Of a stretch of DNA of 41,562 bases, positions 26,121-34,807 are shown in pieces. This DNA comes from JAAAPF01 sp046541805 (GTDB taxonomy: Bacteria > Pseudomonadota > Alphaproteobacteria > Geminicoccales > Geminicoccaceae). The notes under the pieces are model-generated. The model was not told the DNA's origin. It searched no databases and was given only the letters and a program-made list of their open reading frames with translations. Numbering within the stretch: the stretch's first letter is position 1; each line of letters begins with the position of its first letter. Made by a program: the position numbers and the translations under genes. The DNA lies in the NCBI GenBank assembly GCA_046541805.1, contig JBKHCM010000012.1, positions 1-41,562 of the forward strand, written 5' to 3'.

Positions 26121-26549
26121 TCAGCTGGCGTGCGCCGCGGCCAACTCGCGGACGCGGCGGATCATCTCGTGGAGGCCGTTGGCGCGGCCGGGCGTGAGGT
26201 GGCGGCCGAGGCCGATGCGCTCGAAGACCTCGGGCGGGTTGTCGACGATCTCCCGCGGCGGGCGGTCGTCGTAGAGCCGGAGCAGGAGGCCGATCAGGCC
26301 CTTGACCAGGATGGCGTCCGAATCGGCGACGAGCCGAAGGCGGCCGGTCTCGGGGTCGATGCGGGCGTCCATCCAGACCTGGCTCTGGCAGCCGTGGACG
26401 CGGTTGGCCTCGGTGCGCGCCTCCTCGGGGAAGGGCGGCAGCGTCTTGCCGAGGTCCATGACGTAATCGATCTTCTCGCGCCAGTCGTCGAAGAGGGCGA
26501 ACTCGCCCTCGAGCTCCTGCTGGCGGTCGCGAATGCTGGCTACGTCCAT
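26121..26549 (-). CDS. sufE: SufE-like sulfur acceptor
   Basis: A 142-residue sulfur-transfer protein of the SufE/CsdE family, accepting persulfide from the SufS cysteine desulfurase for Fe-S cluster assembly. The acceptor Cys54 lies in the conserved VHGCQSQVWM loop. Other family blocks are DDWREKIDYVMDLGKTLPPFP, KGLIGLLLRLYDDRPP, and the terminal LTPGRANGLHEMIRRVRE. No other suf gene lies nearby. It is 24 bp downstream of the photolyase gene on the same strand. Confidence 0.94.
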   Translation of the reverse strand: MDVASIRDRQQELEGEFALFDDWREKIDYVMDLGKTLPPFPEEARTEANRVHGCQSQVWMDARIDPETGRLRLVADSDAILVKGLIGLLLRLYDDRPPREIVDNPPEVFERIGLGRHLTPGRANGLHEMIRRVRELAAAHAS

Positions 26550-26573
26550 CTCGGTCCTCGCGCGGTCTCGCCC

Positions 26574-28016
26574 TCAGGCGGCTTGCTTGATCCGGGCGAA
26601 GGCGTTCAGGGCCCGCTGGCGCGCGGCGCCGTGGTCGACGATCGGGCGCGGATAGCTCTCGCCCAGCCGCACGCCCGCCGCCCGCAGCGTCGCCTCCGGA
26701 GCGGTCCAGGGGCGGTGCAGATGCTCGAGGGGAAGCTCTGCCAGTTCCGGCACCCAGCGGCACACATAGGCGCCTTCCGGATCGAATCGTTCACCCTGCT
26801 TAACGGGGTTGAAAACCCGGAAATAAGGCGCCGCGTCGGGACCGCAACCCCCGACCCACTGCCAGCCCAGCGTGTTCGACGCCAGATCGGCGTCGACGAG
26901 GTTGTCCCAGAACCACGCCGCACCGTGCCGCCAGTGCTCCAACAGATCCTTCACCAGAAAGGAGCCCACGATCATCCGTACCCGATTGTGCATCCAGCCC
27001 GTTCGGCGGAGCTGGCGCATGCCGGCGTCGACGATCGGATAGCCGGTGCGCGCGAAACGCCACGCGTTGCGCATCGCCTCGTCGTCGGCCCAAGGGAAGT
27101 CGCGAAAGCGCGGGTTGAGCGGTTCCTCCGGCAGGTCGGGGAAGTGGTAGAGGATGTGGTAGCCGAACTCGCGCCAGATCAGCTCCTTTAAGAACACCTC
27201 GCTGCCCCGGCCGGGATCGAGCGCCGCCTCGCCGCCGCAGGCGGCCATCGCGGCGTGCCAGACCTGATGCGGGCTCAGCTCGCCCCAGTGCAGCCGCGGC
27301 GAGAGCTCGGAGGTGCCACGACGGTCGGGCCGGTCGCGACTATCCCCGTATTCCTCAACTTTATCCTCAATAAATGAATTTAAGTCTTTAATTGCAAACG
27401 ACAATCCGGGCCGCCAGCTCGTCTCGAGCCCGCGTACCCAATCAGCGGTTGCGGGACACCATTGCCGCGAAACCTCGAACCTTGTCGACGGCACTTTCGG
27501 TGCATGCAATCGCCTCGGGGTCTCGAGCGGTCGACGTGGCCGCGGTGCGTTGAGACATGCCTTCGAGAACGGCGTGTAAACCTTGTAAGCATCGCCGTTT
27601 TTGGTCGCGATCGTCCAGGGCTCGAAGAGCAGCGCGCCGTTGCAGCTCCAGACCGCGAAGCCACGCGCCTCGAACGCCGCCTTGATCGCCGCGTCACGGG
27701 CGATGGCGAAGGGCTCGTAGCAGCGGTTCCAGACCAACCCGTCGGCGCCCGTGGCCGCGGCCAAGGCTTCGAGCGCCGCCTCGGGCGGCCCGCCTAGCAC
27801 GGTCAAGGGCGCGCCCATCGCGGTGAGGCGGTCGTCGAGCACGGCCAGGCTCTCCTGCAGCCACCAGCGGCCCGCCCCGCCGATCGCCCAGTCCCCCGGC
27901 GTCGCGTCGTCGAGGATGTAGACCGGCACGACCGCGCCGCGCCGGGCGGCGTCGGCGAGCGCCGGGTTGTCGTCGACCCGGAGGTCTTGGCGGAACCAGA
28001 CGAGGGTGGTCGGCAT
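26574..28016 (-). CDS. phrB: Deoxyribodipyrimidine photo-lyase (class I)
   Basis: A 480-residue flavoprotein repairing UV cyclobutane dimers with light. The N-terminal antenna domain starts MPTTLVWFRQDLRVDDNPAL. The FAD domain includes GTSELSPRLHWGELSPHQVW, WREFGYHILYHFPDLPEEPL, RMIVGSFLVKDL, and NTLGWQWVGGCGPDAAPYFR ending in FNPVKQGERFDPEGAYVCRW. These match CPD photolyases more than cryptochromes. The ATG at 28016 was taken because the next codons give the first strand; the frame is open for 35 codons more. A stretch at about 27340-27440 (residues about 193-225) is clearly AT-richer than the rest, perhaps a recombined patch. It sits between pdeM (11-bp gap) and sufE. Confidence 0.95.
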   Translation of the reverse strand: MPTTLVWFRQDLRVDDNPALADAARRGAVVPVYILDDATPGDWAIGGAGRWWLQESLAVLDDRLTAMGAPLTVLGGPPEAALEALAAATGADGLVWNRCYEPFAIARDAAIKAAFEARGFAVWSCNGALLFEPWTIATKNGDAYKVYTPFSKACLNAPRPRRPLETPRRLHAPKVPSTRFEVSRQWCPATADWVRGLETSWRPGLSFAIKDLNSFIEDKVEEYGDSRDRPDRRGTSELSPRLHWGELSPHQVWHAAMAACGGEAALDPGRGSEVFLKELIWREFGYHILYHFPDLPEEPLNPRFRDFPWADDEAMRNAWRFARTGYPIVDAGMRQLRRTGWMHNRVRMIVGSFLVKDLLEHWRHGAAWFWDNLVDADLASNTLGWQWVGGCGPDAAPYFRVFNPVKQGERFDPEGAYVCRWVPELAELPLEHLHRPWTAPEATLRAAGVRLGESYPRPIVDHGAARQRALNAFARIKQAA

Positions 28017-28027
28017 CGGCCTCGCTT

Positions 28028-28735
28028 TCAGGCGGTCGAGCGCGAGCGGGCCCGCCGCGGCGCCCCGTCGAGCCGGCTCGCCGGCAGTCGGCGCAGGCGC
28101 TCGTCCTTGCCGCACAGCCACACCGCGAAGGGGCCGGCGAAGAGCTCGGCGATGGCCGGATCCCAGACCTCCAGACCGCCGGTAAAGGCGCCCATGGCCG
28201 GCATCACCAAGCGCTCGCCGTCGCTCGCGAAACAGGGCCGCGCCACCCGCCGCCCGCGCACGATCAAAACCGCTTTCGGGTGCAAATGCCCGGCGATCTC
28301 GCCGGTTCCGCCCGCGGGCCGATGGCGCAGGGTGAGGCCGCCGACGCGGAGCTCGCCCGTCACCGCCGCGCCGTGGCCACTCGGCGCTTCGGGGTCGTGG
28401 TTGCCGGCGAGCCAGGTCCAGGCGCAGACGGCGGCGATGGCCTCGAGCTGTGCTCGGTCCTCCGCACCCAGGCGCTTCCAGCCGTCGCGGCGGTGAAAGC
28501 CGTCGCCGAGGCTCACGACCCGCGCGGGGCGGTGGTCGTTCAACAGGGCCACCAGCCGGGCCAGCGTGGCGCGAGTGTCGTAGGGCGGCAGCAGCCGGCC
28601 GCGGGCGGCGAAGGCCCGGCCCTTCTCGAGGTGCAGATCGGCGACGACGAGGGTGGCGTGATCCGGCAGGTAGACCGCGCCGCGGCCGTCCAGCACGAGC
28701 CGCTCACCGGCGAGGTCGAGCGCAGCGACGGTCAT
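28028..28735 (-). CDS. pdeM: Ligase-associated DNA damage response endonuclease PdeM
   Basis: A 235-residue calcineurin-like metallophosphoesterase of the ligase-associated DNA damage cluster. Metal-binding motifs appear in order: ADLHLEKG (Asp33, His35), SLGDGFH (Asp78), GNHD at 111-114, RHRPAG near 138, and GHLHPK (His150, His152). The ATG at 28735 overlaps the lhr stop, so the two are probably translated together. The usual partners, an ATP-dependent ligase and a beta-lactamase-fold exonuclease, are not in this window. It probably acts with the helicase on damaged DNA ends (inference). Confidence 0.92.
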   Translation of the reverse strand: MTVAALDLAGERLVLDGRGAVYLPDHATLVVADLHLEKGRAFAARGRLLPPYDTRATLARLVALLNDHRPARVVSLGDGFHRRDGWKRLGAEDRAQLEAIAAVCAWTWLAGNHDPEAPSGHGAAVTGELRVGGLTLRHRPAGGTGEIAGHLHPKAVLIVRGRRVARPCFASDGERLVMPAMGAFTGGLEVWDPAIAELFAGPFAVWLCGKDERLRRLPASRLDGAPRRARSRSTA

Positions 28736-31152
28736 GCCGCGACGGCCTCGCCCATGGCCTCGGCGACGAGCTCCTCGACCGCCTCGTCGAGGAGCTCGTC
28801 CAGGGCCGAGCCGTCGACGCTCTCGCGCCCGATGTTGACCATGACCGGCACCGCCAGGGGCGAGACGCGCTCGAGCCGGCGCACGCGGATCTTGCCCTGC
28901 ACGCTCACCAGGAGGTCCGAAAGCCGGCGGACGTCCAAGAGCCCCACCGCGGCGTCGGCGCGGGTGGCGCGCAGGAGCACGTGCTGCGGCTCGTGCTTGC
29001 GGAGCACGTCGTAGATGAGGTCGGAGCTCACCGTCATCTGCCGGCCGGTCTTCTCCTGGCCGGGGTGGCGGCGCTCGATCAGCCCGGCGATGGTCGCGAC
29101 CTGGCGGAAGGTGCGCTTCAAGAGCGAGCTTTCGGCCATCCACTCCTCGAGGTCGTCGCCCAGGATGTCGAGGTGGAAGAGGCTCTCGACGTCGTCCGCG
29201 GCGCGCAGGCTCCACACCGCGAGCGCGTGGTCGGTGCCGACGAAGCCCAAGGGCCCCGCACCCCGCCGCTCCAGCCGGCGCGTAAGCAGCATGCCGAGCG
29301 TCTGGTGCGCGTTCCAGCCGGCGAAGGCGTAGACGACGAGGAACTCGCGACCGTTTCTCGGAAAGCTCTCGACCAGGAGCTCGTCGGCGCCCGGCACCTC
29401 GGAGCGCTGGATCTGCTGGCCCAGCCACGCGCGCACCGGCTCGGGCAGCCCGGCCCAGCGCGCGGGGTCCGAGAGCCAGCCGCGCACGCCGGCGGCGAGG
29501 TTGGTCGAGAGCGGCAGCCGCGTGCCGCCGTAGTTCGCCACCTTGGGCTCCGCCTTGCCCTTGGCGACGCGGCAGAGCATGTCGGTCTCGCGGATCGCCT
29601 CGAAGACGAGCACGCGGCCCGAGAAGATGAAGCTGTCGCCCGGCGTCAGGGTCGCGGCGAACATTTCCTCCACCTCGCCGACGGTGCGCCGGCCCAGCTT
29701 CACCTTCAGCATCGGCGCATCCTGGATGACGCCGACGTTCATCCGCCAAGTCCGCGCGAGGCGGCCGTCGGCGAGCCGCCAGCGGCCATCCGAACCCTGC
29801 ACGAGGCGCCGGTAGCGCTCGTAGTTGCCGAGCGCGTAGCCGCCGGTGGCGACGAAGGCGAGCACGTCGTCGAAGTCGCGGCGCGGCAGGCCCTTGTAGC
29901 CGCCGGCGTGGACGACCTCGGCGTAGACCGTGTCGGCGTCGAACGGCCCGCTGCAGGCGGTGCCGACGAGATGCTGAGCGAGGACGTCGAGGCACTGGGC
30001 GTGCTGGACCTCGCCGTCGAGCGCGTGCGATTCGATCGCCTCACGTGCCGCCAGGCACTCCAGCACCTCGAAGCGGTTGCCGGGGACGAGCAGCGCCTTG
30101 GAGGGCGCGTCGAGCCGGTGGTTGGCGCGGCCGATGCGCTGCAACAGGCGCGAGGCGCCCTTGGGTGCTCCCACCTGGACGACGAGGTCGACGTCGCCCC
30201 AGTCGATGCCGAGGTCCAACGATGAGGTGCAGACCACCGCGCGCAACGCACCCTTCGCCATCGCCGCCTCCACCTTGCGGCGCTGGTCGATCTCCAGCGA
30301 GCCGTGGTGCAGCGCGATCGCCAGGTTGTCGTCGTTGAGGCGCCACAGCGCCTGGAAGATGATCTCGGCCTGCGAGCGGGTGTTGGTGAAGACCAGCGTG
30401 ACGCGGTGGGCCTTGATCGCGCGGTAGAGCTCGGCGGCGGCGTAGACGCCGAAATGCCCCGACCACGGCATGTGGCCGCCGGCGATGACGAGATCGATCG
30501 CAGGCGCGGCCCCCTCGCGCCGCTGGATCAGCCGCGCCGGCGCGTCGGGGTGGTCGAGCCAGTCGCGCAGAACCTCGGGCTCGGCGACGGTCGCCGAGAG
30601 CCCCACCACCTGCAGCCCCGGCGCGAGGCGGCGCAGCCGCGCGATGCCGAGGCCCAAAAGCTGGCCGCGCTTGTTGGGCACGAGCGCGTGCAGCTCGTCG
30701 ACCACGACGCGCTTGAGACCGGCGAAGTAGTCGCCGGCGTCGGGATAGGCCAAGAGCAAGGCCAGGCTCTCGGGCGTGGTCAGGAGGATGTGCGGCGGGT
30801 GCTGGCGCTGGCGCCGGCGGCGGTTCGGCGGCGTGTCGCCGGTGCGCGTCTCCACCTCGACGTCGAGGCCCATCTCGCGGATCGGGGTCTCGAGGTTGCG
30901 GGCGATGTCGGTCGCGAGCGCCTTCAACGGCGAGATGTAGAGCGTGTGCGGCGCGGCGCGCTCGCGTCCCTCGGCCAGCTCCACCAGGCTCGGCAGAAAG
31001 CCCGCGAGCGTCTTGCCGCCGCCGGTGCGCGCGATCACCAAGGCCGACTGGCCCGCGCGCGCCGCCCTCAGCACCGCCGCCTGGTGCGGGCGCAGGCGCC
31101 AGCCGCGCGCCGCGAACCAGGCGGCGAAGAGCGGCGGCGGGACCTCGCTCAC
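28732..31152 (-). CDS. lhr: Ligase-associated DEXH-box helicase (Lhr-type)
   Basis: An 806-residue superfamily 2 helicase, the short Lhr form linked to DNA ligase clusters. Walker A is TGGGKT at 43-48, the DEXH box is DELH at 152-155, and motif III GLSATV is near 182-187. Later blocks are TLVFTNTRSQAEIIFQALW, VCTSSLDLGIDWGDVDLVVQ and RIGRANHR, followed by the winged-helix and Lhr C-terminal domain. It probably unwinds 3'-tailed or damaged duplexes. The start is a GTG at 31152 inside the pdxH stop overlap, and the stop overlaps pdeM. Both overlaps make a pdxH-lhr-pdeM-phrB transcriptional unit likely. Confidence 0.93.
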   Translation of the reverse strand: MSEVPPPLFAAWFAARGWRLRPHQAAVLRAARAGQSALVIARTGGGKTLAGFLPSLVELAEGRERAAPHTLYISPLKALATDIARNLETPIREMGLDVEVETRTGDTPPNRRRRQRQHPPHILLTTPESLALLLAYPDAGDYFAGLKRVVVDELHALVPNKRGQLLGLGIARLRRLAPGLQVVGLSATVAEPEVLRDWLDHPDAPARLIQRREGAAPAIDLVIAGGHMPWSGHFGVYAAAELYRAIKAHRVTLVFTNTRSQAEIIFQALWRLNDDNLAIALHHGSLEIDQRRKVEAAMAKGALRAVVCTSSLDLGIDWGDVDLVVQVGAPKGASRLLQRIGRANHRLDAPSKALLVPGNRFEVLECLAAREAIESHALDGEVQHAQCLDVLAQHLVGTACSGPFDADTVYAEVVHAGGYKGLPRRDFDDVLAFVATGGYALGNYERYRRLVQGSDGRWRLADGRLARTWRMNVGVIQDAPMLKVKLGRRTVGEVEEMFAATLTPGDSFIFSGRVLVFEAIRETDMLCRVAKGKAEPKVANYGGTRLPLSTNLAAGVRGWLSDPARWAGLPEPVRAWLGQQIQRSEVPGADELLVESFPRNGREFLVVYAFAGWNAHQTLGMLLTRRLERRGAGPLGFVGTDHALAVWSLRAADDVESLFHLDILGDDLEEWMAESSLLKRTFRQVATIAGLIERRHPGQEKTGRQMTVSSDLIYDVLRKHEPQHVLLRATRADAAVGLLDVRRLSDLLVSVQGKIRVRRLERVSPLAVPVMVNIGRESVDGSALDELLDEAVEELVAEAMGEAVAA

Positions 31153-31799
31153 GGTGCCAGGCGCTGCCGGATCCAGCCCTCGCCGTCGCCGCTGCTCCTT
31201 CGGGTGAAGCGGAAGCGGTCGTGCAGCCGGTTGCTGCGGCCCTGCCAGAACTCGAAGGCGTGCGGCACCAGCTTGAAGCCGCCCCAGTGCGGCGGGCGCG
31301 GGATCGCGTCGTCGCCGAAGCGCTCGGCCACCTCGCGCTCGAAGCGCTCGAGGTCGTCGCGGTGCGCGATCGGGCGGGACTGCGGCGAGGCCCAGGCGCC
31401 GAGCTGGCTGCCGCGGGGGCGCTTGGCGAAGTAGTCGTCGGATTCCTCGTCGGAGACCGCCGCGGCCGTGCCCTCGATCCGCACTTGGCGCTCGAGCTTG
31501 TCGAACCAGAACAGGAGTGCGGCGTGCGGGTTCGCGGCCAGCTCCTCGGCCTTGCGGCTCCGGTAGTTCGTGAACCAGCGAAAGCCGGTGCGGTCGAAGC
31601 CCTTCAAGAGCACCACGCGCGCCGACGGCCGGCCCGCGGCGTCCGCGGTCGCGAGCGTCATGCCGTTGGGCTCGACGATACCCGAGTCCACCGCCTCGGC
31701 GAACCAGAGGGCGAATAGGGCGAAGGGGTCGTCGCCGACGGCGTCGTCGTCGAGCGCGCCGCTTCGGTAGTCGCGGCGCAGGTCGGCGGGGTCCGCCAT
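31149..31799 (-). CDS. pdxH: Pyridoxamine 5'-phosphate oxidase
   Basis: A 216-residue FMN enzyme that oxidises pyridoxine or pyridoxamine 5'-phosphate to PLP. Recognisable PNPOx blocks are PNGMTLATADAAGRPSARVV, LLKGFDRTGFRWFTNYRSRK, AALLFWFDKLERQVRIEG, the FAKRPRGSQLGAWASPQS substrate loop, and the terminal EFWQGRSNRLHDRFRFTR ending IRQRLAP. Length is normal. It is divergent from pdxY across 83 bp, so the two halves of PLP salvage may share control. Confidence 0.96.
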   Translation of the reverse strand: MADPADLRRDYRSGALDDDAVGDDPFALFALWFAEAVDSGIVEPNGMTLATADAAGRPSARVVLLKGFDRTGFRWFTNYRSRKAEELAANPHAALLFWFDKLERQVRIEGTAAAVSDEESDDYFAKRPRGSQLGAWASPQSRPIAHRDDLERFEREVAERFGDDAIPRPPHWGGFKLVPHAFEFWQGRSNRLHDRFRFTRRSSGDGEGWIRQRLAP

Positions 31800-31830
31800 G
31801 CGCGTCTCCTCATTGAAGCGGGGGCCGGCT

Positions 31831-31844
31831 GGGACTAGCGTCCC
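31831..31844. promoter_or_regulatory. Short inverted repeat in the pdxH-pdxY divergent promoter region
   Basis: GGGAC (31831-31835) and GTCCC (31840-31844), separated by TAGC, sit near the middle of the 83-bp region between the divergent pdxH and pdxY starts. Position suggests a shared operator or promoter element. The repeat is short, and no binding protein is implied. Confidence 0.3.
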
Positions 31845-31882
31845 GGACCTTCCGACAAGCGGTCCCGCAAAGGCTGAAGGTG

Positions 31883-32737
31883 ATGCCGAACGTTCTCTCG
31901 ATCCAGTCCTGGGTGGCCTACGGTCACGTCGGCAACGCGGCGGCGATGTTCCCGCTCCAGCGCATGGGCGTCCAGGTCTGGGGCGTGCACACCGTCCAGT
32001 TCTCCAACCACACGGGGTACGGCGCCTGGCGCGGCGAGATCAAGTCGCCCGAGCACATCAAGGACGTCGTGGAAGGGATCGGCGAGCGCGGCGTGCTGGA
32101 CCGCTGCGACGCCGTGATGAGCGGCTATCTCGGCGGCGCGGCGCTCGGCGAGGTCGTGCTCCAGACCGTCGAGCGCGTGAAGGCGCTCAATGCCCACGCC
32201 ATCTACGCCTGCGATCCGGTCATCGGCGACTACGGCCGCGGCATCTTCGTGGCAGCGGGCATCCCCGAGTTCTTCCGCGACTTTGCGATGACCAAGGCCG
32301 ATCTGATCACGCCCAATCAGTTCGAGCTCGCCTGGCTCACCGGCCGCGACGGCATCAAGGACCTCGACGACGCGCTTCAAGCCGCCGCGGAGTTGCGCCG
32401 CCACGGCCCCGAGACGGTGTTCGTGACCTCGCTCGAGGCCGGCATCCAAGGTGACCGGCTCGGCGTCCTGGGCGTCGACGGCGACGGTGCCTGGCTGGTC
32501 CAGCACCCGCGGCTCAACGTCAACCTCAACGGCTCCGGCGACGTCATGACCGCGCTCCTCACCGGCGAGCGCCTGCTCGGCAGCGACCTCGCGAGCGGGC
32601 TCGCCCGCGCCGTTTCGCGCATGTTCGCCATGGTCGAGGCCACCCACGCCGCCGGCGCGCGCGAGCTGCAGCTGATCCAGGCCCAGGATCGCTGGCTCCA
32701 GCCCCCGACCCTCTTGGAGCCGCACCGCGTCGGCTGA
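31883..32737 (+). CDS. pdxY: Pyridoxal kinase (PdxY-type)
   Basis: A 284-residue ribokinase-fold kinase that phosphorylates pyridoxal to PLP. Family features are the opening VLSIQSWVAYGHVGNAAAMF, the substrate-contact block VQFSNHTGYGAWRG, MSGYLGG, CDPVIGDYGRGIFV, the ADLITPNQFELAWLTG stretch, and the catalytic loop LNGSGDVMTALL with base Asp220 and the anion hole. The ATG at 31883 follows AAGG; a GTG immediately upstream is possible. It faces away from pdxH. Confidence 0.95.
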   Translation: MPNVLSIQSWVAYGHVGNAAAMFPLQRMGVQVWGVHTVQFSNHTGYGAWRGEIKSPEHIKDVVEGIGERGVLDRCDAVMSGYLGGAALGEVVLQTVERVKALNAHAIYACDPVIGDYGRGIFVAAGIPEFFRDFAMTKADLITPNQFELAWLTGRDGIKDLDDALQAAAELRRHGPETVFVTSLEAGIQGDRLGVLGVDGDGAWLVQHPRLNVNLNGSGDVMTALLTGERLLGSDLASGLARAVSRMFAMVEATHAAGARELQLIQAQDRWLQPPTLLEPHRVG

Positions 32738-32812
32738 GCGGCCGATGGTCCGGGTGTCCGCCGCCATCGCCCGGCGTTAAGAGCGGAGCCACCGTCGATC
32801 CGGAGCCTCGCG

Positions 32813-33385
32813 ATGCGCCGTCTCGCCGCCGCCGTCCTCGTCGCCGTCCTCGCCGCCGGTGGCACCCGGGCCCAGCCGAGCGAGGACCCGCGCCGGGTCA
32901 TCGAGCTGCCGCCCGAGGTGGCCGATGAGCTGCGCGCCGAGATGCGCGACCACATGGACACGCTCGACGAGCTGGTGGGGGCGGTCGCCACGGGCGCGTT
33001 CGACCAAGCCGCCAAGATCGCCGAGACGCGCATGCGGATGGGCCACCGCCTCGACGAGCGTCTGCGAGCTGCGGGCTACTCCGAGGCGGAGATCGAGGAC
33101 TTCCGCCGGGCCTTGAAGGCGCAGGGCTGGGAGCCGGGCCGCGGGCTGCGGGGCGAGGGGCCGGCTTCCGGCGTCGCCGGCGGCATGGGGCCCGGCCGCT
33201 TCGTGCCCGACGACTTCCGCGCCATGGGCCAAACCTTTCACCAGGCCGCCCAGGAGTTCGCCGCGACGGCGCGGCAAGTCGGCGAGCCGCCCACGGTCGC
33301 GGACTACGAGAACGTCCTCTCCGCCATGCAGTTCGTCACCTCCACCTGCCGCAGCTGCCACGCCACCTACCGCCTGGCGCGGTAA
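32813..33385 (+). CDS. Cytochrome c'-like exported c-type cytochrome
   Basis: A 190-residue secreted protein with an N-terminal Sec signal peptide (MRRLAAAVLVAVLAAGG, cleavage near residue 20) and a single C-terminal heme site CRSCHATYRLAR. A C-terminal CxxCH with an otherwise helical body is the layout of class II cytochromes c'. Helices such as EVADELRAEMRDHMDTLDEL and VPDDFRAMGQTFHQAAQEF fit a four-helix bundle. The function could be nitric oxide binding or electron transfer; nothing decides. The gene stands alone, 75 bp after pdxY. Confidence 0.8.
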   Translation: MRRLAAAVLVAVLAAGGTRAQPSEDPRRVIELPPEVADELRAEMRDHMDTLDELVGAVATGAFDQAAKIAETRMRMGHRLDERLRAAGYSEAEIEDFRRALKAQGWEPGRGLRGEGPASGVAGGMGPGRFVPDDFRAMGQTFHQAAQEFAATARQVGEPPTVADYENVLSAMQFVTSTCRSCHATYRLAR

Positions 33386-33486
33386 GGGCGAACGCCGCCG
33401 GCACCCGCCTCGCCGGCCGAGCCCGTGGCGTCGGTGTCGCTCGTCGCGGTGTCGCCGGCCACCGTCGGCGGTCCGGTGCGGGCCGC

Positions 33487-34656
33487 TCAGCCGGCCAGCG
33501 AGACGGCGTCGCCCGTCTTGACTTCGACCAGCTCGACGCGCCGGCCGTTGGCGCGGATGGCGAGCTCGCCGTGCTTGAGGGCGAGGGCGGCCTCGCCGAA
33601 GACCTCGAAGCGCCAGCCCTTGAGCGCGGCGACGTCCGCCTTGTCGTCGGCGGCGATCTTTTCGAGGTCGCCGGTGGTGGCGATCAGGCGCTGGGCGACG
33701 TCGTGCTCCTCCGAGGCGAGACGCAGCAGCACGCGCAGGAGATCGACCAGGGGCCCGATGCCCTTGGGCAGCTTCTGCGGTGGGTCGAGGCGCGGGCAGG
33801 CGTCCTCGGGCAGCTCCATCGCCGCGTCGATGGCGGCGACGAGCGCCTCGGCGGCGCGGTTGTCGAGATTGACCCGCTTGAGCTCGCGCACCGCCGCCAG
33901 CGAGCGCGGCCGGTTGGCGACCACGTCGAGCAGCACGTCGTCGCGCATGATGCGGTTCCTCGGCTGGTCGCGGCGCTGGGCCTCGCGCTCGCGCCAGGCG
34001 GCCACCGCCTGCAGCACCGCCAAAAAGCGCGGATCGCGCGTGCGCACCTTCAAGCGGCGCCACATGTCCTCGGGCACCTGCTCGTAGAGCGTGGGATCGA
34101 GCAGCGCTTCCAGCTCCTCGTCGACCCAGCGCGAGCGGCCGCGGGCGGCCAGACGGTCGCGAAAGCGCCCGTAGATGAGGCGCAGGTGGGTGACGTCGCC
34201 GAGCGCGTAGTCGATCTGCTTGGCCGTCAGCGGCCGCCTGGACCAGTCGGTGAAGCGCGAGGTCTTGTCGAGGTTGGCGCCGGCGACCTGACGCACCAGC
34301 GCCTCGTAGCCGACCTCGTCGCCGTAGCCCAACACCATGGCGGCGAGTTGGGTGTCGAAGAGCGGGCGCGGCAGGCGGCCCGAAAGGTGGTGGAAGATCT
34401 CGAGGTCCTGGCGCGGGGCGTGGAAGACCTTGAGGATGCGCTCGTCCGCCATCAGCCGGTAGAGCGGCTCGAGGTCGAGGCCGTCGGCGAGCGCGTCGAT
34501 CGCCACGGCGTCGCGGCTCGTGCCGATCTGGACCAGGCAAAGCTGCGGCCAATAGGTCCGATCACGCATGAATTCGGTGTCGACCGTCACGAACGGCTCG
34601 TCGTCCAATGCGGCGATGAACCGCTCGAGAGCGGCGCTGTCGGTGATGAGTGTCAT
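33487..34656 (-). CDS. rnd: Ribonuclease D
   Basis: A 389-residue 3'-5' exoribonuclease for tRNA 3'-end maturation. The DEDD-type catalytic residues are visible: Asp26 and Glu28 in VTVDTEFMRD, Asp84 in FHAPRQDLEIF, and a later Asp in IDYALGDVTHL (DEDDy-like Tyr just before it). An HRDC domain and a C-terminal extension follow. The ATG at 34656 was chosen because conserved sequence starts there; 38 more upstream codons are open but not conserved-looking. It is divergent from aspS, a common alphaproteobacterial arrangement. Confidence 0.95.
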   Translation of the reverse strand: MTLITDSAALERFIAALDDEPFVTVDTEFMRDRTYWPQLCLVQIGTSRDAVAIDALADGLDLEPLYRLMADERILKVFHAPRQDLEIFHHLSGRLPRPLFDTQLAAMVLGYGDEVGYEALVRQVAGANLDKTSRFTDWSRRPLTAKQIDYALGDVTHLRLIYGRFRDRLAARGRSRWVDEELEALLDPTLYEQVPEDMWRRLKVRTRDPRFLAVLQAVAAWREREAQRRDQPRNRIMRDDVLLDVVANRPRSLAAVRELKRVNLDNRAAEALVAAIDAAMELPEDACPRLDPPQKLPKGIGPLVDLLRVLLRLASEEHDVAQRLIATTGDLEKIAADDKADVAALKGWRFEVFGEAALALKHGELAIRANGRRVELVEVKTGDAVSLAG

Positions 34657-34687
34657 GTGATCCGTGAAGTGACGCGTTGTACGGGTG

Positions 34688-34716
34688 TAAATAGCGGCTT
34701 GGCGCCGGGTGTCCAA
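34688..34716 (-). promoter_or_regulatory. Predicted sigma-70 promoter of rnd
   Basis: On the minus strand, TTGGAC (34716-34711) and TATTTA (34693-34688) are separated by exactly 17 bp, a good -35/-10 arrangement 31 bp upstream of the rnd start. The spacer includes one arm, GGCGCCGGG at 34701-34709, of a 9-bp inverted repeat whose partner is at 34735-34743. That partner abuts the TTGACA (34744-34749) that may serve aspS in the other direction. Confidence 0.5.
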
Positions 34717-34743
34717 TCGGGTGCACCGATGCGCCCCGGCGCC

Positions 34744-34749
34744 TTGACA
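34744..34749 (+). promoter_or_regulatory. Possible aspS -35 element
   Basis: TTGACA, the exact consensus -35 hexamer, lies 58 bp before the aspS ATG within CCTTGACAC. No good -10 hexamer is seen at 16-18 bp downstream, so only the -35 match is reported. Confidence 0.3.
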
Positions 34750-34807
34750 CGGGCGCGGGGGCGTGGCCACTCGGCGCCGCCTTGCCGACCAGCCACGAGG
34801 ACGATCG

